A stretch of 64,000 nt of DNA from contig NZ_KZ614149.1 of NCBI RefSeq assembly GCF_002886255.1, positions 806,001-870,000 on the forward strand, given 5' to 3'. Each line of letters opens with the position of its first letter. Positions within the stretch are counted from its first letter, which is position 1. The DNA is from Alteribacillus bidgolensis. Its GTDB lineage: Bacteria > Bacillota > Bacilli > Bacillales > Marinococcaceae. Under the pieces are notes generated by a model. That model was given only the letters and a program-made list of their open reading frames with translations, did no database searches and had not been told where the DNA came from. A program made the translations under genes and the position numbers. Of the stretch, positions 42,871-52,665 are shown one piece after another.

Positions 42871-44454
42871 ATGAAATTTAAGCTGAAAAAGCTTTCTAGA
42901 TCTAGATCAAAGTCAATACCTGCAAAGCCTAGCAAAAAGGAAGAGCCTTTAGATCATTCGTTAACGAATAATTTAGAGGAAATAACGAAAAAAACGGGAA
43001 ATAGCTCAGACATTGTTATACGAAAGCTGACGCTTAATAACGATGAAAAATCAACGGCAGCTATCATTTATGTCGAAGGAATCGTGGATAATCGGTCGAT
43101 TGATGATTTTCTCATTCACTCGCTTATTAATGACGATGATTTACATCATGTCGAAGCCGAGGAAGAAATATTGGAAAAGATTGCTGCCAAAGTCGTTTCT
43201 CTTGGAGAAGTGAAACGAATCAATGGGTGGGATAAGCTTTTTCAATCTTTGTTCGCTGGAGATACAATCATTCTTGTAGATGGCATTGCACAAGGGTTAA
43301 GTACGTATACCAAGGGCGGCGAGTCACGTTCTATTGAAGAACCGCCAACCGAAATTTCTTTACGAGGACCACGTGAAGGGTTTACAGAATCGCTTCGTAC
43401 AAATACTGCGTTGGTTAGGCGCCGTATTAAAAATCAGGACTTGTGGGTGAAGTCCATTACGCTTGGTAAAATGACCAATACTGATGTAGAAATTATGTAT
43501 ATTGATGGATTGGCAAGAGATAAAGTCGTACAGGAAGTGTGTGAACGATTAAAAAGGATAAATATAGACAGCATTTTGGAATCTGGTTATATTGAAGAGC
43601 TGATTGAGGATCAGTCTGCAACCACTTTTCCAACCGTTCAACATACAGAACGGCCGGACTCAGTTGCAGGCAATCTTTTAGAAGGCAGGGTTGCAATTTT
43701 TATAGACGGTACACCGTTTGTGTTAATTGTGCCGGCCGTCTTTATTCAATTTTTTCAATCGGTAGATGATTATTACAGCCGCGCTGATATTGCGACCAGT
43801 ATTCGTATGTTAAGAATTCTTATCTTTTTAATATCTCTTTTTGCACCTGCTGTGTATGTCGCGGCTACTACATTTCATCAAGAAATGATTCCGACCCAGC
43901 TGTTGATTGTTCTTGCTGCTCAACGTGAAGCGGTCCCTTTTCCAGCCGTTATTGAAGCTATTCTTATGGAATTAACATTTGAAATATTGAGGGAAGCAGG
44001 CGTAAGAATGCCAAAAGCAGTTGGACAAACAATATCTATTGTTGGTGCTCTCGTTATTGGTCAAGCGGCTGTGCAAGCTGGGATTGTTTCTCCGGCGATG
44101 GTCATTATTGTAGCTATTACTGCCATAGCCAGCTTTGCTACCCCTTCCTATTCGATTGCGATATCAGCACGACTTATTCGATTCGGGATGATGATTGCCG
44201 CTGCTGCCTTCGGCTTTTACGGGATTATTCTTTCGTTTATTATTTTGTTGGTCCATTTGTGCAGCCTTCGTTCTTTTGGGGTTCCTTATATGGCGCCAAT
44301 GGCTCCATTTATACCTTCAGGAGCAGATGATACGATAGTTCGGTTGCCATGGTGGGGAGGAAAAGAACGACCAAGATTGACGGTAGATAAAAATTCAATC
44401 CGGCAAGGAGAAAATCAAAAACCAAAACCTCCATCCAGTCGAACGATGAAATGA
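42871..44454 (+). CDS. spore germination receptor subunit A (GerA family)
   Basis: 527 residues. ATG 42871 follows AAAGGAA; the frame extends upstream without a better start. A hydrophilic N-domain contains VIRKLTLNNDEKSTAAIIYV and the RGPREGFTESLRTNTALVRR motif typical of GerA A subunits, followed by five or so helices with PTQLLIVLAAQREAVPFPAV and EAGVRMPKAVGQTISIVGAL. It sits in the spore inner membrane and binds germinants with the B and C subunits. The germinant cannot be predicted. Confidence 0.93.
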   Translation: MKFKLKKLSRSRSKSIPAKPSKKEEPLDHSLTNNLEEITKKTGNSSDIVIRKLTLNNDEKSTAAIIYVEGIVDNRSIDDFLIHSLINDDDLHHVEAEEEILEKIAAKVVSLGEVKRINGWDKLFQSLFAGDTIILVDGIAQGLSTYTKGGESRSIEEPPTEISLRGPREGFTESLRTNTALVRRRIKNQDLWVKSITLGKMTNTDVEIMYIDGLARDKVVQEVCERLKRINIDSILESGYIEELIEDQSATTFPTVQHTERPDSVAGNLLEGRVAIFIDGTPFVLIVPAVFIQFFQSVDDYYSRADIATSIRMLRILIFLISLFAPAVYVAATTFHQEMIPTQLLIVLAAQREAVPFPAVIEAILMELTFEILREAGVRMPKAVGQTISIVGALVIGQAAVQAGIVSPAMVIIVAITAIASFATPSYSIAISARLIRFGMMIAAAAFGFYGIILSFIILLVHLCSLRSFGVPYMAPMAPFIPSGADDTIVRLPWWGGKERPRLTVDKNSIRQGENQKPKPPSSRTMK

Positions 44455-44491
44455 TCTTTTTATATTAAGATCGAATAGGTAAGGTGACAAC

Positions 44492-45715
44492 ATGAAGATG
44501 GGATCGTTTATTTTACTATTACTCATAAATATGATAATTCTTTCGGGATGCTGGAGTAATAGAGAACTTCCGGACTTGGCTTTAGTTTCTGCATTAGGAA
44601 TTGATAAGGCCGAAAATGGTCAATATGTCGGTACGATACAAGTGATAAATCCGGGAAATGTTGCGGGGGGAGAGGGTACACAGGGAACTGGTTCAGAGAG
44701 CGCTCCGATCACGACATATACAGCTTTAGGTGGAAACTTGACAGAAATCAATAGAAGGGTATCGAGCCAAGTATCACGCAGGCCATATTATGCTCATACG
44801 AATTTACTTGTTATTGGTGAAAAACTTGCCCGCGAAGAAGGTATTGCAAAAATTTTTGATTCGTTAGAGCGGGACCCTGAATTCCGAACGACTACGAAAG
44901 CGGTAATTGCCACGAATAATACGAAAGTAGAAGATATTATTAGTACCTTGACTACGATTGATAAAATCCCTTCCAATAAAGTTATTAAAACATTAGAGTC
45001 GACCGAACAAATTTGGGGTCAACATTTGAATGTGGATACAAGAGATGTATTATCAAAAATGGCAACACCTGGTCAAGCCCCAATCATTACTTGCTTTAGT
45101 ATGGAAGGAGATGAAAAGCAAGGGAAGAGTTTAGAAAATATCCAAGCAACTGAACCGGAAGCACGCCTTCAAGCAGCTGGAATGGCAGTTTTCAAAGATG
45201 GAAAGATGGTTGATAAGATTTCAGGAGATGTGTCAAAAGGGACAATGTGGTTATTAGATAAAATTAAAGCTACTGCTGTATCCATTGATTGGAAAGGGGA
45301 AACGGATGCCATCGTTTACCATGCAGTCCGCCAAAAAACAGACGTTAAGGCGGAAGTTACAGATAAAAATAAGCCTAAAATTTCGGTAAAAGTTTCAGCT
45401 GAAGGGGGAATAGGGGAAGTGGCCGTGCCAGTTGATCTTAGTAATCCCCAAGTATTGAGTCAATTTCAAGAGGTATTAGGTGAAAAAATAAAACAAAATA
45501 TAATGTCATCAATTCAAAAAGCCCAAGAACTGAAAACAGATTTTCTGGGCTTCGGTGAAGCTGTTCATCGCGCAGATCCAAAAGCATGGAAAAGCATAAA
45601 AGGGGAGTGGGAAGATTCCTATTTTCCTGAAGTGGAGGTAGATATTACGGTCGATGCATTTGTGAGAAGAACGGGATTAAGAAATGAACCGCTTCTTTCA
45701 AATATGGAAAATTGA
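44492..45715 (+). CDS. spore germination lipoprotein subunit C (Ger(x)C)
   Basis: 407 residues. A lipoprotein signal peptide ends at LSGCW, followed by the family start NRELPDLALVSALGIDK. The C-terminal GerAC domain contains KISVKVSAEGGIGEV. AAGGTGA precedes ATG 44492. It is the outer-leaflet lipoprotein of the receptor. The order A-C-B, with C between A and B, is that of gerK-like operons. Confidence 0.92.
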   Translation: MKMGSFILLLLINMIILSGCWSNRELPDLALVSALGIDKAENGQYVGTIQVINPGNVAGGEGTQGTGSESAPITTYTALGGNLTEINRRVSSQVSRRPYYAHTNLLVIGEKLAREEGIAKIFDSLERDPEFRTTTKAVIATNNTKVEDIISTLTTIDKIPSNKVIKTLESTEQIWGQHLNVDTRDVLSKMATPGQAPIITCFSMEGDEKQGKSLENIQATEPEARLQAAGMAVFKDGKMVDKISGDVSKGTMWLLDKIKATAVSIDWKGETDAIVYHAVRQKTDVKAEVTDKNKPKISVKVSAEGGIGEVAVPVDLSNPQVLSQFQEVLGEKIKQNIMSSIQKAQELKTDFLGFGEAVHRADPKAWKSIKGEWEDSYFPEVEVDITVDAFVRRTGLRNEPLLSNMEN

Positions 45716-45730
45716 TAAGGGGGGGAAAGT

Positions 45731-46834
45731 GTGGAGAATGCTAAAATAAATGCAATGCAGCTGTTTGTTCTCATTTTTCTGTTTGAACTAGGCAGCGCGC
45801 TTTTAATTCCTCTTGGAACAGATGCTAAACAGGATGCCTGGCTTGCCATTCTAACAGGAATGGCGGGAGGGGTGTTCTTGTTTTATATTTATCTGCGGTT
45901 GTATAAATATTATCCTGATATTCTGCCAACCGAGTATATGCAAATTTTGCTTGGAAAAATTTTCGGGAAAATACTTGCTTGTATTTATATAATTTATTTT
46001 TTGTATATTTCCGCAAGAGTACTTCGCGATTTTGGAGAAATGCTCTTAACGTTTGCATACGAAGAAACGCCATTATTTATAGTAAATGCTCTGTTGCTGC
46101 TTACGATAGTTTACACAGTACATAAAGGTATTGAGGTTATAGCCCGTACAGGTGAACTGCTTTTTGTTGTGCAGTATTTTTTAGCAGTCGCTGGATTTAT
46201 TTTGGTCATCGTATCAGGGTTAATAGATATTAAAAATTTAAAGCCAGTGCTTGAAAGTGGAGTAATGCCGGTGGTAAAGACATTTCTTAAGGAGACATGG
46301 TATATTCCTTTCGGCGAAGTAGTTGCTTTTATTATGATATTTCCTTATATAAACAGACCAAAAAAACTGAAAAAAGCGGGGATTGCTGCTATTGTTTTAA
46401 GCGGGGTAAATCTGGTAATTACGATGGCTATTAATATTGCTGTACTCGGTGTTGATCTTACCTCACGCTCTCAGTTTCCGCTGCTTAATACGATACAAGC
46501 AATCCAAGTAGCAGAATTTTTGGAACGCTTAGACGTTTTTTTTATGATTGCTTTAATTGTTGGTGGATTTATTAAAATAACCATCTATTTTTATGCTGCC
46601 GTGACAGGAGTGTCCAATTTATTTCATGTAAAAAAAGCATCAAAGCTAGCCTATCCATTAGGGATTGTTGTACTGATTTTATCGTTATCCATTGCAAGCA
46701 GCTACACTGAACATATTCAAGAAGGACTCACGTTGGTCTCGTTGTACATGCATTTGCCGCTGCAAGTTATTATACCTATCCTATTGTTAATCATTGCATT
46801 TTTTAAAAATAAAAATAAAGAGCGCTCTATGTAA
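45731..46834 (+). CDS. spore germination permease subunit B (GerB family)
   Basis: 367 residues with ten helices of the amino acid-permease-like GerAB family. Starts at GTG 45731 behind AAGGGGGGA. MQLFVLIFLFELGSALLIPL, GKIFGKILACIYIIYFLYIS and WYIPFGEVVAFIMIFPYIN are typical. B subunits bind the germinant and act as a channel. It lies 15 bases after the C gene, closing the operon. Confidence 0.92.
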   Translation: MENAKINAMQLFVLIFLFELGSALLIPLGTDAKQDAWLAILTGMAGGVFLFYIYLRLYKYYPDILPTEYMQILLGKIFGKILACIYIIYFLYISARVLRDFGEMLLTFAYEETPLFIVNALLLLTIVYTVHKGIEVIARTGELLFVVQYFLAVAGFILVIVSGLIDIKNLKPVLESGVMPVVKTFLKETWYIPFGEVVAFIMIFPYINRPKKLKKAGIAAIVLSGVNLVITMAINIAVLGVDLTSRSQFPLLNTIQAIQVAEFLERLDVFFMIALIVGGFIKITIYFYAAVTGVSNLFHVKKASKLAYPLGIVVLILSLSIASSYTEHIQEGLTLVSLYMHLPLQVIIPILLLIIAFFKNKNKERSM

Positions 46835-46864
46835 AGAAAACGCTCCATGTTTTAATACTTGGGG

Positions 46865-47878
46865 TTATTCTTTTTTTCTAGCCAGTTTTTCTCTGTCTTT
46901 TGTCCCCGGGGGTTGTTCGAACCAGTTGTGTTTAATCATAATATCGGCTCCGCTTTTTGCGTATTTCGCAATTTCAAGAGATAAACGTTCATAGTTTAGT
47001 GCTAAATCATTTCGCTGACTGGCTGCTGCTGCTGTACCGTAATTCCCTGTCCCAGCTGAGGTTAAAAGCGCCATATGAAACATGATTAATTTGTCAGAAA
47101 ATGTTTTCGTCGTTGAATCGCTTACGCTCAAGTCGGGCATCCGCGGGGTCGCAATGTCGTTTTCAAGCAAAATATCAGAAAAAATTTGAATATGTTTATT
47201 GGATATCTCTTTTCCGCGCAGCATATAATCTTGAATTTCTTTGGAGTGTGAAGTTTGTGCAAAACTAAGACTTAGTTTTACACCTATCGAATTTGTTAAT
47301 ATGTTCATGTATAAATGAGAAATTTCAATAGCATTTAATGGCCGTTTTCTTGTAAAAGGATTTAAACCGCTGTAATATTTTTTGCTCTCCACATAATCCG
47401 TTTCTTTCGGTAATTCAATATAAGGGTGGGTAGCATGCAGCTCTTTTGATTCTGCAATTTCTGTCGTTTGATTATAAAGAGTGGAAGTGTCGATAAGCGA
47501 CTTCGTGAAAAAGTTTCTTATATCTTTTCTTTTGCTCATGCTTACAAAACCACTGTACGTCATCATTCCAACTTTAGACATGTGGTTCAAATATGTTAAA
47601 CAGAACGCATCGGAATACAGCCAGGGAGCATTCATGTAAACATCTTCCTCGGTAAATCCGTGAGGGGCAGCATAATCTTCTTTGTCAAATAGGTTTAATA
47701 AATAGTCTAAATGTCCGGTTGATATATCATAGCCAAATTGAACAGCAGGTATTATATCTTTATCTTCTAAATGTTTAAGCATAAACCCAAGAATACATTT
47801 TGCCATACTATCATACATGTACGTTGTCCAAAGACAACCAATTTCTGCCGACGTTAAGCGGTTCTTTTCATCAATCAT
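46865..47878 (-). CDS. DUF3231 family protein
   Basis: 337 residues made of two tandem DUF3231 units of about 165 residues. The first begins LTSAEIGCLWTTYMYDSMAK and the second LNAIEISHLYMNILTNSIG; each holds a helical bundle like a ferritin-type fold. The family is common in spore formers, often in several copies, and has no proven function. AGGAGGTAAT lies before ATG 47878. No partner gene. Confidence 0.85.
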   Translation of the reverse strand: MIDEKNRLTSAEIGCLWTTYMYDSMAKCILGFMLKHLEDKDIIPAVQFGYDISTGHLDYLLNLFDKEDYAAPHGFTEEDVYMNAPWLYSDAFCLTYLNHMSKVGMMTYSGFVSMSKRKDIRNFFTKSLIDTSTLYNQTTEIAESKELHATHPYIELPKETDYVESKKYYSGLNPFTRKRPLNAIEISHLYMNILTNSIGVKLSLSFAQTSHSKEIQDYMLRGKEISNKHIQIFSDILLENDIATPRMPDLSVSDSTTKTFSDKLIMFHMALLTSAGTGNYGTAAAASQRNDLALNYERLSLEIAKYAKSGADIMIKHNWFEQPPGTKDREKLARKKE

Positions 47879-47960
47879 TAAGTATTACCTCCTAAAATTG
47901 ACGGGGGAAAATTAGTTTTTCTCAACATAAGGATAATAAACATGTTTGTAATCGAAATGT

Positions 47961-48440
47961 TTAAGTAAGTCTCTTAACCAGTATCCATCTGATCACACTC
48001 CCCACTACTAATCCAATGGGCAAAGAGAGAATAGGCAGCCAAATTGGGCCTATCAGCATTCCAAAAATTGTAAATGAAGGGGAAAAAATTAAGCCAATTG
48101 TTACAAAATAGGCCGAAAAAGCGAGTGGCAAGTAGGAAAATGGTTTTTCGCCTCCTCCTGCATCTTTATATGCATCCCATATGGCAAAGAAATAGAGACA
48201 AGGATAAAACATAAGCCACTGATAGTTTGTCTGATCAATTGCTTCTTGAATATTTCCATGAAAACTCAATACAATCACATGATTAAAATTCCCCATAACA
48301 TTAACAAGAAACTCTAAAAAAATTAAAACGATGCCTTTTGTATATTTTCCGTTTAGTAAATGTCCAAAACCAGGCAGGGCAATACTCCATAGCAGCATTT
48401 CTAATTTTTTACTACTTGTATGATTTAACTTCTTTATCAT
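47961..48440 (-). CDS. uncharacterised multi-pass membrane protein
   Basis: 159 residues, about five helices. SIALPGFGHLLNGKYTKGIV at the N-terminus resembles the TM2/DUF5683-type motif (PGxGHxxxGxxxKG). Later segments include FFAIWDAYKDAG and the C-terminal PIGLVVGSVIRWIL. The start lies 9 bases after the stop of the small gene at 48450, so both form an operon. Function unknown. Confidence 0.7.
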   Translation of the reverse strand: MIKKLNHTSSKKLEMLLWSIALPGFGHLLNGKYTKGIVLIFLEFLVNVMGNFNHVIVLSFHGNIQEAIDQTNYQWLMFYPCLYFFAIWDAYKDAGGGEKPFSYLPLAFSAYFVTIGLIFSPSFTIFGMLIGPIWLPILSLPIGLVVGSVIRWILVKRLT

Positions 48441-48449
48441 GTCTATATA

Positions 48450-48632
48450 TTACCTAACATTCAAATTTACGTTTGCTGCTATAAAGGACTGCATATATCC
48501 GCGTGTTGTTTTTATATCCACGCGATCCCAGGTGCAGGGAAGTTGTTTCTCTAGCAGCCTGATAAGTTGTAAGTAAGCCCATTTGGAAAGGTCTCTGAAT
48601 CCTGATTTTATTAAATTTTTAGCTTGTTCCAT
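48450..48632 (-). CDS. small uncharacterised protein
   Basis: 60 residues behind an excellent ribosome binding site (GAGGAGGA, then ATG 48632). Helical N-terminus (MEQAKNLIKSGFRDLSKWAY), a central CTWDRVDIKTTRGYM and a C-terminal FIAANVNLNVR. No membrane helix. I do not recognise the family. It is the first gene of a two-gene unit with the membrane protein at 47961. Confidence 0.5.
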   Translation of the reverse strand: MEQAKNLIKSGFRDLSKWAYLQLIRLLEKQLPCTWDRVDIKTTRGYMQSFIAANVNLNVR

Positions 48633-48906
48633 ACACTGTCTTCCTCCTCAATAAATAGCGCACATCGAGTATAGTTTGTCGAAAACAAAATGGGTTTATA
48701 CAGTGTATTAATAAGAATATATAAACGTAGTACTTAATTGAAATGTACGAATACAATAGTGATAATCAAAACGCATATAACACAAGCTTCTGGTTGATGA
48801 ACGTTTATCTTTTGATATAATGAAATCTGGATTTTCGAATGATTCGATAATACCAGTACTAAAACCTAATTTTAAATAAATTCACATGTTAGAGGGGTTA
48901 TATTCT

Positions 48907-49536
48907 ATGCCTCATCCGTGAGTAATAAAAAAAGAGATCGTGTACGATTTCAAAGATGAAAGATGGATAAAAAATATCGAACAATTAAGACAAAAGGATA
49001 ATAAAGTAATCCTCACATTTGATGACGGACCGAGCCGTAAACTGGAAGCGATTTTAGATGTTTTAAAAGAAAAACAGGTTCAAGCAGTTTTTTTTTGGAA
49101 TTCAAGATTACTTTATCCACAAAGACCGTGGCAAAGAGTAGTACAAGAAGGCCATAAAATCGGTTCCCATGCTCATAATCATAAAAACCTGACGACTTTA
49201 ACGAAAAGCGAGCAATATAAGCAAATAAAAACAAGTGTGGAAAAAATACAAGAAATGACAGGGTTAGATGTTCAATGGTTCAGACCGCCATTTGGGCAAT
49301 ATAACGAGGAAACAATGGAAATTCTTAGAGAGTTATGTTTAACACCTGTAATGTGGGAAATTTCTTCTTATGATTGGGAAAACAAGTCTTCTCCTGAAGT
49401 GATTGTTACGAATGTTGTAGAACACATTCAGGAAGGATCGATCATTCTTCTTCATGAATTGAAACAAACCTTAAAGGTACTTCCAGATCTCATCGATCAA
49501 ATAAGGGAAAAAGGGTTTGAGTTTGCTTTATTGTAG
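48907..49536 (+). CDS. polysaccharide deacetylase with in-frame TGA at codon 5
   Basis: GAGGGG precedes ATG 48907, whose frame reads MPHP, TGA, then VIKKEIVYDFKDERWIKN and on to 49536 without a break. The NodB domain is complete: LTFDDGPS (catalytic and metal Asp), GSHAHNH (metal His), RPPFGQYN and LLHE. It removes N- or O-acetyl groups from cell wall or other polysaccharide. The TGA may be a nonsense mutation of a TGG codon or be read through. If it stops translation, GTG 48940 gives a 198-residue protein that still holds the whole domain. Confidence 0.8.
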
Positions 49537-49550
49537 TAAGTTTCATTTGC

Positions 49551-49582
49551 CCAGCCCCTAGTGGGAAGAGGGCTGGTATTCT
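49551..49582 (+). terminator. terminator of the deacetylase gene
   Basis: CCAGCCC (49551-49557) pairs with GGGCTGG (49570-49576) around a 12-base loop; a T-rich stretch follows. Repeat copy 6 begins directly behind it. Confidence 0.7.
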
Positions 49583-49673
49583 TTAGGAAAGTTTAAACTA
49601 TGTTAATGGATCAAAGTACAAGCAAAACTACGACTTCCACCATAGGACTCGGCGGCAAGCCGAGTTTTTCTAA
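49583..49673 (+). repeat. dispersed ~90-bp repeat, copy 6
   Basis: TTAGGAAAGTTTAAACTATG, GGATCAAAGTACAAGC, ACTACGACTTCCACCATAGG, ACTCGGCGGCAAGCCGAG, TTTTTCTAAT. The terminal hairpin is perfect. On the minus strand the final CTA is the TAG stop codon of rph. Confidence 0.88.
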
Positions 49674-52291
49674 TCTTTCAAGATCTCTACATAACCTTGA
49701 TCTCCATCGAGTCTAATCAATTGTCCCGTTTGGATTTTTAGGGTTGCTTCATCAATTCCAACCACTGCAGGTATGCCGTACTCACGGGCTACGACGGATC
49801 CGTGGGTCATCAAACCGCCTACTTCTGTTATCAATCCTTTGGCCGACTGGAATAATGGTGTCCAGCCGGGATCGGTATGCGGAGCCACCAGAATTTCTCC
49901 TTCATGAAGTTCAGCTTCTTCTGGTTTTAGTACGATTCTAGCTTTGCCCTCGATAATACCGGAAGACACGGGGCTGCCTATAAGGGATCCGGCTGGGAAA
50001 TGTCCTGTTTTAGGAACTATTACGCTTTCTCCTTCATTTGTCAAAACCCTCGGAGGCTTCAATGTTTTATGCCATTCATATGTTGCTTTACGTTCGACGA
50101 TCAATTGGGACACATCTTCACTCAGCTGACCCTTTGTGAGTTGAATGAATTCGTCAAGAGTAAGGAAATACACATCTTCCGGTTGAGAAAGAGTACCATT
50201 TTGCACGTATTCTTTCGCTTCAGCTATAATAGCCTTTTTGCATTCATCGAGTATTAAGGTTAATAAATATTTATGATGTTCTCGCAGACCTCCGTAATTC
50301 CGATATACCTTAATGAAACGTTTAACAAGCTTGGCTTTTATTCGATTACCTTTTAGGTAATATAAGATTCGTTGTTCAGCTTCTTTCGCTTCTTTATCAC
50401 CATGAATAAATTTCCGGCGATGGACGCCTGGTTTGACACTTCGCATATGACCGAGAATTGCCGGAACCAGCTGGGTAGGAGCTTCACGCCAGCGTGGTCT
50501 AGTTATGTCTATTTCGCCCGCACATCTTGAACCGTAGGTAGTGATAAATTTCTCAAAGGTCTTTTGAAACCATTTTCCGCCGTGTACATTTTTCAGCTCT
50601 TCATAAAACGTTTCATCATCGACTTTCTTTAAATATTCTTTTACTTCAGGAAAGCCGCGAACTGTATCAGCTAAATCACCAATTTTAAGTCCCATTTCAC
50701 TAGTGACATTGCCAGGCAGGGATTTATTTATAAAACGAAGTTCCTTGTCATTCCCAAGCCAGCGAATAAACATTTTCTCTAACAATATGGATGAGATGAC
50801 AAATGATGCTGCGTAATGAAAGATATTCGGAAACACAGCTTTGAAAAAACCGTTTAATTGAGTTTGTACCGTCTCTAAGCGACGAGCACCGCTAACATTC
50901 TGCAGCGACTTCCGCGTATCTGTCGTCATTCTCTTTATAAACGCTTCAACATTATATATTGCTAATGCAGGGTCACGCTTAAAAAGATTTTGCCCTATCT
51001 TGTATAAAAGAGGACAAAAAGTTTTACATAATGATTTTAAAGAAACTCGCTTGGAAGTTACTTTTAAAAATTCAGGTCGCTCCATCACTTCTTGAATAGC
51101 TCTGCTTGCTGCTTCATCCATATTTTTAAAAAAAGCGGGAAAGACACGCCGTCCTATTCGATGACGAAGGATTTCTGAAACATCCACATATAATCGCCCG
51201 CCTGCTTCCCAGGTATATTGCGCTGGTATCGGCATGATGGTTTTTAACACAGATAGTCCCAGCGGTTTCACCGCATCGGTCATCATTTGGAAGTGACCGA
51301 AAGAATAGAGGATACGCATTGATTCTTGTGGAATATCCGGCAGAGGATAAAGCGTTGTGATCGGCCTGCTTTGCACCACATAAAATTTCCCCATTTCTAC
51401 ACAGAATTCAATATCTTGAGGAGCACCAAAGTGTTTTTCAATTTGTTTTCCGATCTTGGCTGCCATTTGAATGTACTCATCTGACAACGTTTGTTGTTTC
51501 TGCTGGTCTTGGGGCAAATCTTTGCTGATTGTTCCGCCTTCAGGCAAAGCAAAGACAGCTTTTTTCTTAACGGATATATTTTTATGGATGATTTTATCTT
51601 CTTTTACTTTATACAAATCCGCTGATACTAGGCCGGAAACAATTGCTTCTCCTAGTCCAAAGCTGGCATCAATGGAGACTACCCTGCGATTTCCACTCGA
51701 TGGATCGGCAGTGAACATAATACCTGAAATTTCTGGACTCACCATTTTTTGTACAACCACGGACAAATAGACGTGATAATGATCAAATCCATTTTTCGTC
51801 CGATAAGCGATGGCACGGTCTGTAAACAAGGAAGCCCAGCATTTACGGATATGCTTGAGCAGTTCATCCTCCCCGCGAATGTTGAGGTAAGTGTCTTGCT
51901 GTCCGGCGAAAGACGCATTCGGCAAATCTTCAGCTGTAGCGCTAGAACGAATTGCATAAGAGTTATCCATTCCTGCAGATTTCCATGCAGCAACTATTTC
52001 ATCTTTCAAATGGCCGGGGATGTTTAGTTGATGCAAATGGCTGCGGATACGTTTACCTGTCTCTCTTAATTGTTCTGAATCGTGTCGGTCCAGTTTGTTC
52101 AAGGACTCTAGATACTCATTGATCTTATTACTTGTGGCAATAAAATCTTTATAAGCTGCAGTAGATATGCAAAAGCCGTCGGGTACAGGAAAACCAGCGT
52201 GGCTCAGCTCTCCTAAATTTGCACCCTTTCCACCAACATATGGAAGGCTGGAACGATTCACTTGATTAAAAAATAAAACACGAGATGTCAT
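49670..52291 (-). CDS. rph: rifampin phosphotransferase / PEP-synthase-like protein
   Basis: 873 residues, intact. An N-terminal ATP-grasp domain (VGGKGANLGELSHAGFPVP, then RSSATAEDLPNASFAGQQD), a central helical rifampin-binding domain, and a C-terminal swivelling domain with the catalytic histidine in GGLMTHGSVVAREYG (about residue 829). The full length and central domain match Listeria Rph and B. subtilis Pps. The enzyme moves the beta-phosphate of ATP to rifampin and inactivates it. AAGGAGAG precedes ATG 52291. The stop TAG lies in repeat copy 6. Confidence 0.9.
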   Translation of the reverse strand: MTSRVLFFNQVNRSSLPYVGGKGANLGELSHAGFPVPDGFCISTAAYKDFIATSNKINEYLESLNKLDRHDSEQLRETGKRIRSHLHQLNIPGHLKDEIVAAWKSAGMDNSYAIRSSATAEDLPNASFAGQQDTYLNIRGEDELLKHIRKCWASLFTDRAIAYRTKNGFDHYHVYLSVVVQKMVSPEISGIMFTADPSSGNRRVVSIDASFGLGEAIVSGLVSADLYKVKEDKIIHKNISVKKKAVFALPEGGTISKDLPQDQQKQQTLSDEYIQMAAKIGKQIEKHFGAPQDIEFCVEMGKFYVVQSRPITTLYPLPDIPQESMRILYSFGHFQMMTDAVKPLGLSVLKTIMPIPAQYTWEAGGRLYVDVSEILRHRIGRRVFPAFFKNMDEAASRAIQEVMERPEFLKVTSKRVSLKSLCKTFCPLLYKIGQNLFKRDPALAIYNVEAFIKRMTTDTRKSLQNVSGARRLETVQTQLNGFFKAVFPNIFHYAASFVISSILLEKMFIRWLGNDKELRFINKSLPGNVTSEMGLKIGDLADTVRGFPEVKEYLKKVDDETFYEELKNVHGGKWFQKTFEKFITTYGSRCAGEIDITRPRWREAPTQLVPAILGHMRSVKPGVHRRKFIHGDKEAKEAEQRILYYLKGNRIKAKLVKRFIKVYRNYGGLREHHKYLLTLILDECKKAIIAEAKEYVQNGTLSQPEDVYFLTLDEFIQLTKGQLSEDVSQLIVERKATYEWHKTLKPPRVLTNEGESVIVPKTGHFPAGSLIGSPVSSGIIEGKARIVLKPEEAELHEGEILVAPHTDPGWTPLFQSAKGLITEVGGLMTHGSVVAREYGIPAVVGIDEATLKIQTGQLIRLDGDQGYVEILKD

Positions 52292-52309
52292 AGGGTATCT
52301 CTCCTTCTT

Positions 52310-52423
52310 TCAACCTCGTTTTCCTATTAGACGTTCTGATCGTTTTGAATACCCTCGGAATCGGAAACGGTGATAAAACCGCAAAAACAGCATGCTCCAT
52401 AGAACAGTAAAGATAAATCCCAT
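52310..52423 (-). CDS. possible small membrane peptide upstream of rph
   Basis: 37 residues from ATG 52423 behind CGGAG: MGFIFTVLWSMLFLRFYH then a basic tail with RFRGYSKRSERLIGKRG. It has one hydrophobic segment. It ends 18 bases before the rph start, just ahead of the rph ribosome binding site, so it could be a leader or a coupled small protein. An in-frame ATG at 52447 would add eight residues. No homologue comes to mind. Confidence 0.35.
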   Translation of the reverse strand: MGFIFTVLWSMLFLRFYHRFRFRGYSKRSERLIGKRG

Positions 52424-52665
52424 TTCTTCTCCGTTCCCAAAAAACATAATATTTGTTAGCCCCAAGACAGAAAATCATTATTAAAACCCCTTCATCATTT
52501 AATGGACATATTGTTGATTAATGATCTTATTGATTATTATAATGATGGAGAAGAACATTACAATATTCAATAATAAGCTCACCGTTTATTACTCAACGTT
52601 TTATGTAAAAATGTTGTGTTTTTATAAAAAATCACATGAATGAAGAACGAAATAGAGGAGTTTTT

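Noticed and set aside
25039..49536. Genetic code in which UGA means Trp
   Set aside because: Normal genes here end with TGA (e.g. cbiA, spoVAD) and use TGG for Trp, and one of the two in-frame TGAs replaces Cys, not Trp.
52266..52478. 70-codon minus-strand frame before rph
   Set aside because: Overlaps the rph start in another frame without a binding site; the 37-codon frame at 52310 is the better candidate.
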